Below are positions 8,750 through 15,101 of a stretch of DNA of 21,497 bases, piece after piece (positions within the stretch are counted from its first letter, which is position 1; each line of letters starts with the position of its first letter). The DNA is taken from positions 1-21,497 of the forward strand of contig CAYMFM010000064.1 of NCBI GenBank assembly GCA_964389685.1, written 5' to 3'. This DNA is from G020353115 sp964389685 (lineage in GTDB: Bacteria; Bacteroidota; Bacteroidia; Bacteroidales; VadinHA17). The position numbers and the translations under genes were made by a program. Under the pieces are notes generated by a model that worked only from the letters and a program-made list of their open reading frames with translations, had not been told where the DNA came from and made no database searches.

Positions 8750-8787
8750 AAAAAAAGTGATACGATGACTTTGAGTCATCGTATCAC
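8750..8787 (-). terminator. Rho-independent terminator of the ECF sigma operon
   Basis: GTGATACGATGACT (8757-8770) and its perfect reverse complement (8774-8787) form a 14-bp stem with a 3-base loop. On the minus strand the stem is followed by seven T residues (8756-8750). It begins 24 bases beyond the stop of the last DUF4097 gene. The same stem sequence reappears, split in two, at 12305-12319 and 12716-12730. Confidence 0.9.
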
Positions 8788-8810
8788 TAATCCATCATTA
8801 AACCAGGCAA

Positions 8811-9632
8811 CTATTTTTTCCTGAGATAAATATCTCCGTGGTAGGTTTTGAAGAGAAACTCCGGTCCACCACCGTTCAGATTCCCGTACACATACTCATC
8901 CACCGACACTTTGTATGTCCCCTCCTCATCGCTTTCATCCACTTTTGTTTTTTTCTGTTCAAAATCCACCTCAAAGTCGGTATAAATATCACCTGTTGTA
9001 GATTTCAATTTGGGAGTAGCTTTCACGGAAGCAGGCAGGGTGACATCGACGTCCCCATTAAACGTGGTAAACGACATGGGGGTACCGGCATCCACGCGAT
9101 TCATGGTAACCTTAACAAATCCATTGACTGTATTTGTAACAACCGAGCCGGAGACATTGGTCAATGTTATGTTTCCATTCACATTACTCACTTCAATTGT
9201 CCCCTCAACGTTTTCAACGGTAATATCTCCGGAATTGATCGTACCGATATCCAGGGAAAACTTCATGGGAACCTGTATTTCGAGGTTAATGGATGATTTC
9301 CAGCTATCACTTCCAATATCGACCACATTTTCTTCTTCTTCAGCTGATAAACTGAATGATGTGGCCGTAATTTTTTTCAACCCTTCCTGGATCTGTTCGG
9401 GTTCAACCATTAGTTTTTTCATAGGTTGGGTGGCAATCACGTGCACTTCATTCCCTGAATATCCGGTAACTTTTATGGATCCGTTAACAAGCCCACATTC
9501 CAGTTTGCCAGGTTGTCCGGGATTGCTCAGCGGAATGGTCAGTTCTTCGCGGTTGACTTCCTGTGAAAAAAGGACCATTGCGGGTAAAAGAAGGACAGTC
9601 AGTACAGCAATATAAATTTTCGTTGTTTTCAT
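8811..9632 (-). CDS. DUF4097-family secreted beta-repeat protein (second of a pair)
   Basis: The 273-residue protein has a signal peptide (about 1-24: KIYIAVLTVLLLPAMVLFSQ). The rest is rich in short beta strands closed by regular Asn-Gly or Gly-Asp turns: VNGSI, NSGDI, VNGNI, VNGFV, FNGDV, TTGDI, YHGDI. That spacing suits the ladder-like beta structure of DUF4097 and related adhesin-like proteins. An acidic stretch (SLSAEEEENVVDIGSD) interrupts the first third. It is predicted to be periplasmic or exported; no lipobox Cys is seen. It is the last gene of the ECF sigma operon, 35 bases after its paralogue at 9668-10537, and the terminator follows. DUF4097 proteins are often found beside envelope-stress regulators, which fits this setting, but no biochemical role can be given. 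Confidence 0.85.
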   Translation of the reverse strand: MKTTKIYIAVLTVLLLPAMVLFSQEVNREELTIPLSNPGQPGKLECGLVNGSIKVTGYSGNEVHVIATQPMKKLMVEPEQIQEGLKKITATSFSLSAEEEENVVDIGSDSWKSSINLEIQVPMKFSLDIGTINSGDITVENVEGTIEVSNVNGNITLTNVSGSVVTNTVNGFVKVTMNRVDAGTPMSFTTFNGDVDVTLPASVKATPKLKSTTGDIYTDFEVDFEQKKTKVDESDEEGTYKVSVDEYVYGNLNGGGPEFLFKTYHGDIYLRKK

Positions 9633-9667
9633 GATTTCAGCTTTTAACTTATTATTAGTTTTTTACG

Positions 9668-10537
9668 TTATTTCCCCATTTTCAGGATCATGTCTCCGTT
9701 CAGGGTTTTAAACCAGATCTGGATATCTCCATCACCGATCCTGAATTTTGGATATTTTTCAATCTTATATGTAGTCCCGCTTTCTGATGTTGATGTTGTT
9801 TTTTCGATTTTGTTTGGCAGGATCTCAAAATCAAAATCGGTATAAAAATCACCATGCATGGTTGTATAGCTTACGTCAGCAGAAAGGTTCGAAGGGAAGG
9901 TAATCCTGATATCTCCGTTGATTGTATTGAATGAACAATCTTCCGCAGGTTTTTCCGTTATTTCGCATTCCACCACTCCATTCACAGTAGTGGCTTTTGT
10001 AACCTTAGTAATTTTATCAAGGTAGACTGATCCGTTTACATTTCCTGCCCTCACGGCAGCCCTTGTATCCACCACCTTCACGTCACCGTTATTTACGGTG
10101 GAAACATAAACAAGGGTTCCAAAGGGAACTTTCACCGAATAGTCGAAATTGAATTCGTAGTCAATATCTCCATTATCGTTTTTCCAGTTGTAAGAGATCT
10201 TCCCATTTTTGCGTTTCAATGTTGCATAGGGAGAATCGGTATACAGGATAATGCTGTCACCGGTATTGATGACACCGAGTGTGATATCCCGGATACCTTC
10301 TTCCAGGTCATTCCGGGATTCCGCTTCAATGCGTTTATCAACATCCACCAAAACCTGGCTGGTCTGGGTTCCCTCGACCAGGATGGAACCATTAATGTTT
10401 TTAATGATCAGCAGGTTCTGTTTGCTGGCAACGTCAAAGTTTAACGTTTTTGAGATTTTCTCCTTGTGTTCTTCTTTAACTCCCGGTGTACCGGGTAGCC
10501 ACAGGAGCAGTAAAAGGATTAATGCTAATCGTATCAT
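9668..10537 (-). CDS. DUF4097-family secreted beta-repeat protein (first of a pair)
   Basis: The 289-residue protein starts at ATG 10537, 11 bases after the HEAT-repeat gene. A short signal peptide (LALILLLLLWLPGTPG) is followed by a charged segment. A repeat region follows with Asn-Gly or Gly-Asp turns at regular intervals: INGSI, NNGDV, VNGSV, VNGVV, INGDI, MHGDF, GDGDI, LNGDM. The C-terminal FKTLNGDMILK matches FKTYHGDIYLRK of the downstream gene, so the pair arose by duplication and then diverged. It is probably periplasmic or exported. The conserved turns point to a repetitive beta architecture. Its place between a likely anti-sigma factor and a second DUF4097 protein suggests that both are outputs or sensory parts of the same envelope-stress circuit. 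This is inference from context only. Confidence 0.85.
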   Translation of the reverse strand: MIRLALILLLLLWLPGTPGVKEEHKEKISKTLNFDVASKQNLLIIKNINGSILVEGTQTSQVLVDVDKRIEAESRNDLEEGIRDITLGVINTGDSIILYTDSPYATLKRKNGKISYNWKNDNGDIDYEFNFDYSVKVPFGTLVYVSTVNNGDVKVVDTRAAVRAGNVNGSVYLDKITKVTKATTVNGVVECEITEKPAEDCSFNTINGDIRITFPSNLSADVSYTTMHGDFYTDFDFEILPNKIEKTTSTSESGTTYKIEKYPKFRIGDGDIQIWFKTLNGDMILKMGK

Positions 10538-10548
10538 TGTTTAAATTA

Positions 10549-11355
10549 TTATGTTAATATTTTAATGCTTTCTGTAATTTTTTCTGCAACAGTCTGGTTC
10601 AGGTCTTCTCTCTCCAGCAGTTTTTCCAGTTCGGGAACAGCACGTTTTTCCTGAACTTTAATCATCAGTTCCGCTATGGCTATTTGTACCAGTGGTGAAT
10701 CCTGGTTACTGATTGATTCGACGAGTCCGGTTCTGACCACTTCGTTTCCAATCAGCCGGGTTAGAGCATCCAGGCTTGCCAGGCGGACATTCACGCTGGG
10801 ATCGTTATTCAGGGTCTTCAGCAGGGCTTCCAAAACTTTCTCGTCAGGATTGCTGAGTTCACCGGTATAACTCACGGCTTTCAGCCGGTCTGTTGCATTC
10901 GACTGATCGATAAGAGTCAGAGCCATCATTGTTTTCATGGATTGCATCTCTTCCATCATCAGGCTGGTCTGGTATTGAAACTGTTTATCGGGGATAATCC
11001 AGTGGCCCAGGATCATCCCAACGATCAGGATAAGGCTGGCATAGAGCATTTTGGGAAGGTATACCGGTTCAAGGAGGGCACGGAGCGGTTTCAGCAGAGC
11101 ATCCACAGATCGTTCTTTGGACACGATTCTGGATTTTTCTTCTTCCAGCATATGAAAGAATTTCTCTTTCATTTCTTCCCGTGGTTCGGGCGCCCGTATC
11201 TCATCCAGTTGCCGAACCATTTCGTCCATCTCATCCAGTCGGGAAAGATCGTACCCTTCCTCCCTTAATGCTTTCTTTAATTCCTCTGCCTGTTTGGCAG
11301 TCAGATTGCCGTCCAGGTAGTCCATGATTCGTTCCTGGTATTTCTCTTCTTTCAT
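10549..11355 (-). CDS. Membrane-anchored HEAT-repeat protein, likely anti-sigma factor
   Basis: The 268-residue protein starts two bases after the stop of the ECF sigma gene. The N-terminal part (about 1-75) is helical and cytosolic in character. It opens with YQERIMDYLDGNLTAKQAEEL, the pattern seen at the N-terminus of many anti-sigma factors, but it has no Cys or His pair and so is not a zinc-binding ZAS domain. One membrane helix lies at about 103-121 (MLYASLILIVGMILGHWII). The C-terminal part (about 155-265) carries two or three HEAT-like helical repeats (NVRLASLDALTRLIGN, PLVQIAIAELMIKVQEKRAVPELEKLL). This topology fits a sigma-binding domain inside the cell and a protein-protein interaction domain in the periplasm. 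The anti-sigma role is inferred from position and layout. Confidence 0.8.
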   Translation of the reverse strand: MKEEKYQERIMDYLDGNLTAKQAEELKKALREEGYDLSRLDEMDEMVRQLDEIRAPEPREEMKEKFFHMLEEEKSRIVSKERSVDALLKPLRALLEPVYLPKMLYASLILIVGMILGHWIIPDKQFQYQTSLMMEEMQSMKTMMALTLIDQSNATDRLKAVSYTGELSNPDEKVLEALLKTLNNDPSVNVRLASLDALTRLIGNEVVRTGLVESISNQDSPLVQIAIAELMIKVQEKRAVPELEKLLEREDLNQTVAEKITESIKILT

Positions 11356-11357
11356 GA

Positions 11358-11930
11358 TTACCGGTTTTCAATTTTTGCATATTGTTCACGCAGTTCAGTT
11401 AACGCCCTGAACACTTTTATCTTGATCGCTCCTTCGGTGGTGCCCAGTATATTTGCTATCTCATTATACTTCATTCCCTGGTATCTGCTGAGTATGATAA
11501 CCTCTCTTTTATCATCACTGAGGGAGTGAAGGGCTGTACGAAGCTGACGCAATTGTTCCTCACGTTCGATCTGCTCATCTGTACTCAATCCCTCTTTCAA
11601 CTCCCATCGTTCCATATCATCCTTCAAATCAATTCTATGGCTTTTCTTATAGTGGTCAGCCCACAGATTATGTGCGATCTGGAACATCCATGAGCTGAAT
11701 TTCCCTTTTCCTTTGAACTGGGACCTTTTTTTCAGGATCCGGTAAAATACGGTTTGAACCAGGTCTTCACTTGTTTCAACACTTCCGGACATTCTCCAGA
11801 AGAAGCCAAAGAGCATCTTAGAGTATCTCTCATAGAGCAGGCTAAGCTTTTCGATATCACCTGCCTTTACTTTCAGCATCAACGCTGTATCTGAAACGGG
11901 ATCCAAATTTGTTTCCGGGTTTGAATTCAT
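11358..11930 (-). CDS. ECF-type RNA polymerase sigma factor (sigma-70 family)
   Basis: The 190-residue protein has sigma region 2 at about 28-95 (LLYERYSKMLFGFFWRM, SEDLVQTVFYRILKK, FSSWMFQIAHNLWADHYKK) and region 4 at about 130-182 (ALHSLSDDKREVIILSRYQG, YNEIANILGTTEGAIKIKVFRAL). Region 3 and the 1.1 region are absent, which defines the ECF type. The usual start is ATG 11930, which keeps the DTALMLKVKAGD stretch that precedes region 2 in this family. A start at Met18 (11879) is also possible and would leave a 5' leader. The gene heads a tight four-gene operon, with 2- and 11-base gaps to its next two neighbours. A GTAACC/GGTCTT promoter just upstream suggests that it activates its own operon. 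Confidence 0.95.
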   Translation of the reverse strand: MNSNPETNLDPVSDTALMLKVKAGDIEKLSLLYERYSKMLFGFFWRMSGSVETSEDLVQTVFYRILKKRSQFKGKGKFSSWMFQIAHNLWADHYKKSHRIDLKDDMERWELKEGLSTDEQIEREEQLRQLRTALHSLSDDKREVIILSRYQGMKYNEIANILGTTEGAIKIKVFRALTELREQYAKIENR

Positions 11931-11935
11931 AATAG

Positions 11936-11962
11936 AAGACCGTTGTGGATCAAAAAGGTTAC
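11936..11962 (-). promoter_or_regulatory. Candidate ECF-type autoregulatory promoter
   Basis: On the minus strand GTAACC (11962-11957) is followed after 15 bases by GGTCTT (11941-11936). The AAC-containing -35 and GTCT-containing -10 match the general form of ECF sigma promoters. The -10 ends only five bases before the annotated ATG at 11930, so a transcript from here would be nearly or fully leaderless, or translation starts further in. Confidence 0.65.
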
Positions 11963-12109
11963 TGAAAATTACGTTTTTTTTTGGTGAATGGTGGGTTGGT
12001 GTGGGAAATTAGCTTCATACATAAACTTCAACTCGATCGGAGTTGGATGGTTTTTCAATAATGCTCTTATTCAATCAGGTTATCCGGGATGCAAATAAAT
12101 TCCCCTTTA

Positions 12110-12242
12110 TGGGGGTGTGTCACAACTGGGTTCTAAGTCATCCTGAACTTGATTCAGGATCTTTAAGTGGTTGATAATGAGATCCCGAAATAAATTCGGG
12201 ATGACGATCCAATATAATTATGTATGTTGTGACACACCCCCA
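12110..12242. mobile_element. MITE-like element, 133 bp, perfect 17-bp terminal inverted repeats
   Basis: GGGGGTGTGTCACAAC at 12111-12126 is the exact reverse complement of GTTGTGACACACCCCC at 12226-12241; the flanking T12110 and A12242 extend the repeat to 17 bp. Inside is a second, imperfect inverted repeat of about 26 bp (12137-12162 against 12180-12205). Each arm is itself a hairpin: ATCCTGAA/TTCAGGAT and ATCCCGAA/TTCGGGAT. No open reading frame is present and no clear target-site duplication is visible. This is the form of a non-autonomous element moved by a transposase encoded elsewhere. Confidence 0.7.
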
Positions 12243-12304
12243 CAAGCTTAGGACAACTTAGCTTCATTGGGTCATTCGGTACATCAAAATCAAAAAGCAA
12301 AAAA

Positions 12305-12730
12305 GTGGTACGATGACTTTCCCCCCCCACAAATGGATCCTACTTAATGTCATGTTAAGTTTGAAGAGGGGGATCGTCATGCTGAACTCCTACCTGCCGG
12401 CAGTGTATTTCTTCAGTATTTAGGTAACAGATTTTTATTTCATATTTTAAAGCTTATTTAGCTATTCAATGGGCATTTTTTACTAGCGTTAAGGAGTAGA
12501 TGGTGAAAAGAATCCCAGCGGGATTCAATTATGAATAGCCCGGTACAAGCCCCGACGATTTTGTCGGGGCTAAGTGCCGGGTATGTTGATGATATTTATC
12601 CACAACCCCGGATGGGGTTGAATATTAATATTTTACATGGATAAATTCAACTCCTGCCTGCCGGCAGGCAGGAGTTAAGAATGACCTAACCGTCAAAACA
12701 GGGTTGACATGACACAAGTCATCGTATCAC
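12305..12730 (-). terminator. Terminator hairpin split by a 396-base insertion
   Basis: AAGTCATCGTATCAC at 12716-12730 and GTGGTACGATGACTT at 12305-12319 are reverse complements with one G-U type mismatch. On the minus strand the left arm is followed by TTTT and an A/T-rich stretch. Together they would make the same hairpin as the intact terminator at 8757-8787. The right arm starts six bases beyond the stop of the gene at 12737. The two arms are now 396 bases apart, so the hairpin is probably impaired. Confidence 0.6.
12320..12715. mobile_element. Palindrome-rich non-coding insertion with imperfect terminal inverted repeats
   Basis: The ends 12348-12403 and 12659-12714 align as an imperfect inverted repeat of about 56 bp. 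Both contain TGTCATGT, then GTCAT, then AACTCCT next to CCTGCCGGCAG. Inside are strong hairpins: AATCCC/GGGATT (12511-12525); CCCGGTAC/GTGCCGGG (12539-12581) enclosing AGCCCCGAC/GTCGGGGCT (12548-12571); CAACCCC/GGGGTTG (12603-12620); and a 28-bp perfect palindrome at 12649-12676. No open reading frame of note is present. The layout suits a REP- or MITE-like element; I cannot name the family. Confidence 0.55.
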
Positions 12731-12736
12731 TTTATC

Positions 12737-13177
12737 TTAAACCATATATTCCTGTTCGAGCATCTCAACGATTTCCAAAATGAACTTTTCGCATTTCAGT
12801 TCATACAGGTTTTTCTCCTCTGCTTCTTTTTTCCCCTCTTCCGTGTTGAGGTCGACACCGATCAAGCTGAAACAATCGGCATGACCGTATTTCCCCTTAA
12901 AGTCGGAAGTGAATTTCTGGATCATCTGTGCGGCTTTCTCATTGGCCAGGTCATCATCCGGTGCATGCATACCGTGCAAATACCCGATAACCATGTATGC
13001 ACCGGTGAGCGCACCGCACGTTAGCTGCTGCCGCCCCATCCCCCCACCGAATCCAGAGGCAATCCGGATTGCTGTATTCTCTTCAATGCCCAAGTCACGG
13101 GCAAAGGCAGAAACAACCGATTGAGCACAATTGTATCCGCTTTTAAATTGTTGAAGTGCAAAAGTCTTTTTATCCAT
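12737..13177 (-). CDS. C_GCAxxG_C_C family putative redox protein
   Basis: The 146-residue cytosolic protein has no signal peptide or membrane helix. It carries the conserved features of the C_GCAxxG_C_C family: an N-terminal Cys in SGYNCAQSV (C17), a glycine-rich turn SGFGGGMGRQ (41-50), TCGALTGAYMVIG (C54), a Cys in GHADCFSLIG (C102) and a last Cys in ELKCEKFILE (C129). The central motif reads CGALTG. The four spaced cysteines suggest redox chemistry or metal binding, but no substrate is established for the family. It stands alone. Its terminator appears to have been split by an insertion six bases beyond the stop. Confidence 0.88.
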   Translation of the reverse strand: MDKKTFALQQFKSGYNCAQSVVSAFARDLGIEENTAIRIASGFGGGMGRQQLTCGALTGAYMVIGYLHGMHAPDDDLANEKAAQMIQKFTSDFKGKYGHADCFSLIGVDLNTEEGKKEAEEKNLYELKCEKFILEIVEMLEQEYMV

Positions 13178-13210
13178 ATCGGAAGTATAATATAATTAAA
13201 TTTTGGCAAT

Positions 13211-13243
13211 CGAATATAACGAACAAAATCAATTTATTTCAAA
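13211..13243 (-). promoter_or_regulatory. Candidate promoter of the C_GCAxxG_C_C gene
   Basis: On the minus strand TTTG (13243-13240) is followed after 21 bases by TATATTCG (13218-13211), one base off TAnnTTTG. The predicted start lies about 28 bases before the ATG at 13177. The -33 box falls at the edge of the palindromic element 13241-13363. Confidence 0.35.
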
Positions 13244-13363
13244 GTCGTACCCCGAATTTTCGCTCAGCGATTCCTTCGGAAGAATCGGGGCACGACCGGT
13301 TTTCCTCGTCACCCGACTTCAGCTCGGGTGACGAGTTTCTGGAAGCCCGAAAGTCGTACCCCG
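13241..13363. repeat. Palindromic element bounded by 14-bp direct repeats
   Basis: AAAGTCGTACCCCG occurs at 13241-13254 and again at 13350-13363. Between them the first copy pairs with ATCGGGGCACGAC at 13284-13296. A perfect 12-bp hairpin CTCGTCACCCGA/TCGGGTGACGAG follows (13305-13316 and 13324-13335, 7-base loop). No gene is seen. It lies between the C_GCAxxG_C_C gene and an aminopeptidase remnant, so it may mark a rearrangement point. Confidence 0.7.
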
Positions 13364-13389
13364 GAGTCGATATCTTAAAATTATTCTTT

Positions 13390-13541
13390 TCAGGGGCTCT
13401 TCTCACGCATCATCTTCCCAATCTCTTCCACCTCTTTGGGTATTGCTTGAGAAAGGATTTCGTTGCCGTTTTCCGTTATCAGGATGTCATCCTCGATCCG
13501 TATACCGATGTTCGCATATCTTCTATAAATGGGTTCGACTT
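13390..13541 (-). pseudogene. C-terminal remnant of a probable Xaa-Pro aminopeptidase (M24 family)
   Basis: On the minus strand a frame ending at TGA 13390 reads EPIYRRYANIGIRIEDDILI and continues TENGNEILSQAIPKEVEEIGKMM. The IGIRIEDDILIT stretch contains the conserved Arg and Glu found near the C-terminus of aminopeptidase P, and the PKEVEEI ending is typical of that family. Only about 50 residues are present. Upstream, the frame runs into the 3' end of the amino-acid transporter gene in another frame, and no catalytic domain is seen anywhere in the window. It has no plausible start of its own. I read it as the left-over 3' end of a gene lost by deletion or replacement. Confidence 0.7.
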
Positions 13542-14884
13542 TTTCCCATATTTTTCGCCCATATATAATAGATTGGTATACCGATAAGAACTGTAATAAC
13601 TGCCGCTGTTGATTCGAGTGGCCGGTTAATGTAAGCAATGATCATGATCAGGAGGCTGCAAATCAGGAAAAAAAGAGGAACAACCGGATACCCGGTCACC
13701 CGGACAGCCATTGACTCCCCGATGTTCTTTTTTCGTGCAACAAACAGGCCGGCAACTGCAAAAAAAGGAAAGATGAGCAAAGCAAACTCAACATAAATTA
13801 TGATCTGTTCAAAAGAACCGATCAGTGCAAAAATAAATGCTATGCTTCCCTGGATCAGAATGGATCGTCCGGGAACTCCAAATCTTCGGTGTACCCTGGC
13901 TGCAAATGGGAAGAACAATTTATCCAGAGCCATGGCAAAATAGATCCTTGGGCCAATCATGATAAAGGCGCTAAGTGAAGCCAGGAGCGCTATTGCACTG
14001 AGGATCCCCAAAATCCGCCCAATCCATTCCCCTAACGCAGCAATGGATGCTTTTTCAAAAATGGCAATAGTCCCCTGAATTTCCTGGAAAGGAAGTGACC
14101 TGAAGATAAACAGATTCACTGAAAGGTAGACGGCGATGACGATTCCTGTGCCCAGGAGTAGTGAAAGAGGCAATGATTTGCGCGGATTTTTCATCTCGCC
14201 GGCTATGTAACTGCTTGCATTCCAGCCGCTGTAAGAGAACATCACCAGCATCATGGCTGTACCGATTGCCAATCCGCCATATGCCTCTCCGGATTGAAAC
14301 TGGAGATTTGACCAGTCACCTTCTCCCAGGATCATTCCCAGGGAAGCCAGTCCGAAGACAATCAGGATCTTCACTGCAGTCAGCAGGTTCTGAATCCGCG
14401 AGCCCCATTTGTGACCCATGTAATGAACAACAGTAAACAGCACAATAACGGATAGGGCGAGTACCTTCTTTATCCAGACCGGATCTTGTATGACAACTCC
14501 TGAAACAGTTAACCCTTCATCAGGAATTATGTATTCCGCAAAACCAAGCGCTGATGCTGCAATGGGAGCAGAAAATCCAACAAAGAAACTGGTCCACCCG
14601 CTTAAAAATCCAAGAGAAGGATGATACAGCCGTTTCAGGTAAAGGTACTCTCCACCATCCTCAGGCATGCGGGTCGCAAGTTCGGCGTAGCACATTGCAC
14701 CGGCAATGGCAATCATGCCACCAATAAACCAGAATAGCAATACCCAGGTTGGATTGGGAAGGTTCCCGGCCATCAACCCCGATGTAGTAAATATTCCTGC
14801 ACCGATCATGTTGGCAATCACAATGCTTGTTGCAGTGATCCATCCGATCTTACGAGTTATTTTGGGATTGCTCTCAAAAGCCAT
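13523..14884 (-). CDS. APC-superfamily amino-acid transporter
   Basis: The 453-residue protein is very hydrophobic, with about 12 predicted membrane helices. The first helix carries the substrate-binding signature of the APC fold (IVIANMIGAGIFTTSG, about 21-36). AELATRMPEDGGEYLYLKR (about 67-85) and SGWTSFFVGFSAPIAA are typical of the LAT/SteT-like branch. It would move amino acids across the inner membrane by proton coupling or exchange; specificity cannot be told. The length is normal for the family, so the gene seems complete. Its 3' end (TAG 13523) overlaps the aminopeptidase remnant in another frame, so the last residues (about AKNMGKSRTHL) may be newly acquired sequence from a junction. 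A peptidase next to an amino-acid transporter would once have made functional sense. Confidence 0.9.
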   Translation of the reverse strand: MAFESNPKITRKIGWITATSIVIANMIGAGIFTTSGLMAGNLPNPTWVLLFWFIGGMIAIAGAMCYAELATRMPEDGGEYLYLKRLYHPSLGFLSGWTSFFVGFSAPIAASALGFAEYIIPDEGLTVSGVVIQDPVWIKKVLALSVIVLFTVVHYMGHKWGSRIQNLLTAVKILIVFGLASLGMILGEGDWSNLQFQSGEAYGGLAIGTAMMLVMFSYSGWNASSYIAGEMKNPRKSLPLSLLLGTGIVIAVYLSVNLFIFRSLPFQEIQGTIAIFEKASIAALGEWIGRILGILSAIALLASLSAFIMIGPRIYFAMALDKLFFPFAARVHRRFGVPGRSILIQGSIAFIFALIGSFEQIIIYVEFALLIFPFFAVAGLFVARKKNIGESMAVRVTGYPVVPLFFLICSLLIMIIAYINRPLESTAAVITVLIGIPIYYIWAKNMGKSRTHL

Positions 14885-14987
14885 GTAGAAAATTTTTACG
14901 TAACTTGTTTATTGAGACGATTTCTTTGCAAGATAAATATTATCGAATTGTAATGTTGTGTCGATCCAGATGTTTTTGAATCCTGCT

Positions 14988-15010
14988 TCCGTCAAAGACT
15001 TCGTCAGACG
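14988..15010. repeat. Short imperfect palindrome in the transporter/MATE intergenic region
   Basis: CCGTC near 14989 pairs with GACGG near 15006 around a GACTTCGTC core. The rest of the 217-base gap between the divergent transporter and MATE genes holds A/T-rich sequence in which I found no convincing promoter match. Confidence 0.3.
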
Positions 15011-15101
15011 GGGTGGAAGTCGTTTAGCGGGTTATGTTTTATAACAAAGGTTCATAGGGATTTACAAAATAATTACCATTTTTACTTCATCTTTTTTTTC
15101 A

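Larger units (their letters stand above)
11963..12736. other. Non-coding gap of about 770 bases filled with palindromes and insertions
   Basis: No credible gene is seen on either strand. From left to right the gap holds a CAACTC/GAGTTG hairpin near 12029-12046, a MITE-like element (12110-12242), 60 bases of plain sequence and the left half of a split terminator (12305-12319). A run of eight C residues (12321-12328) follows, then a palindrome-rich insertion up to about 12715 and the right half of the terminator (12716-12730). The dense secondary structure sets this region apart from the compact operons around it. Confidence 0.8.

Noticed and set aside
9010..9615. 201-residue plus-strand frame
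   Set aside because: It lies antisense to the DUF4097 gene at 8811-9632, has low-complexity Ser/Thr-rich translation, and matches no family; it arises from the repeat structure of the real gene.
12321..12328. Run of eight C residues as a phase-variation tract
   Set aside because: It is not in or next to a reading frame or promoter; a sequencing or assembly slip is as likely.
13156..13587. 143-residue plus-strand frame
   Set aside because: It runs through the palindromic element and antisense to the aminopeptidase remnant, so it is a chance frame.
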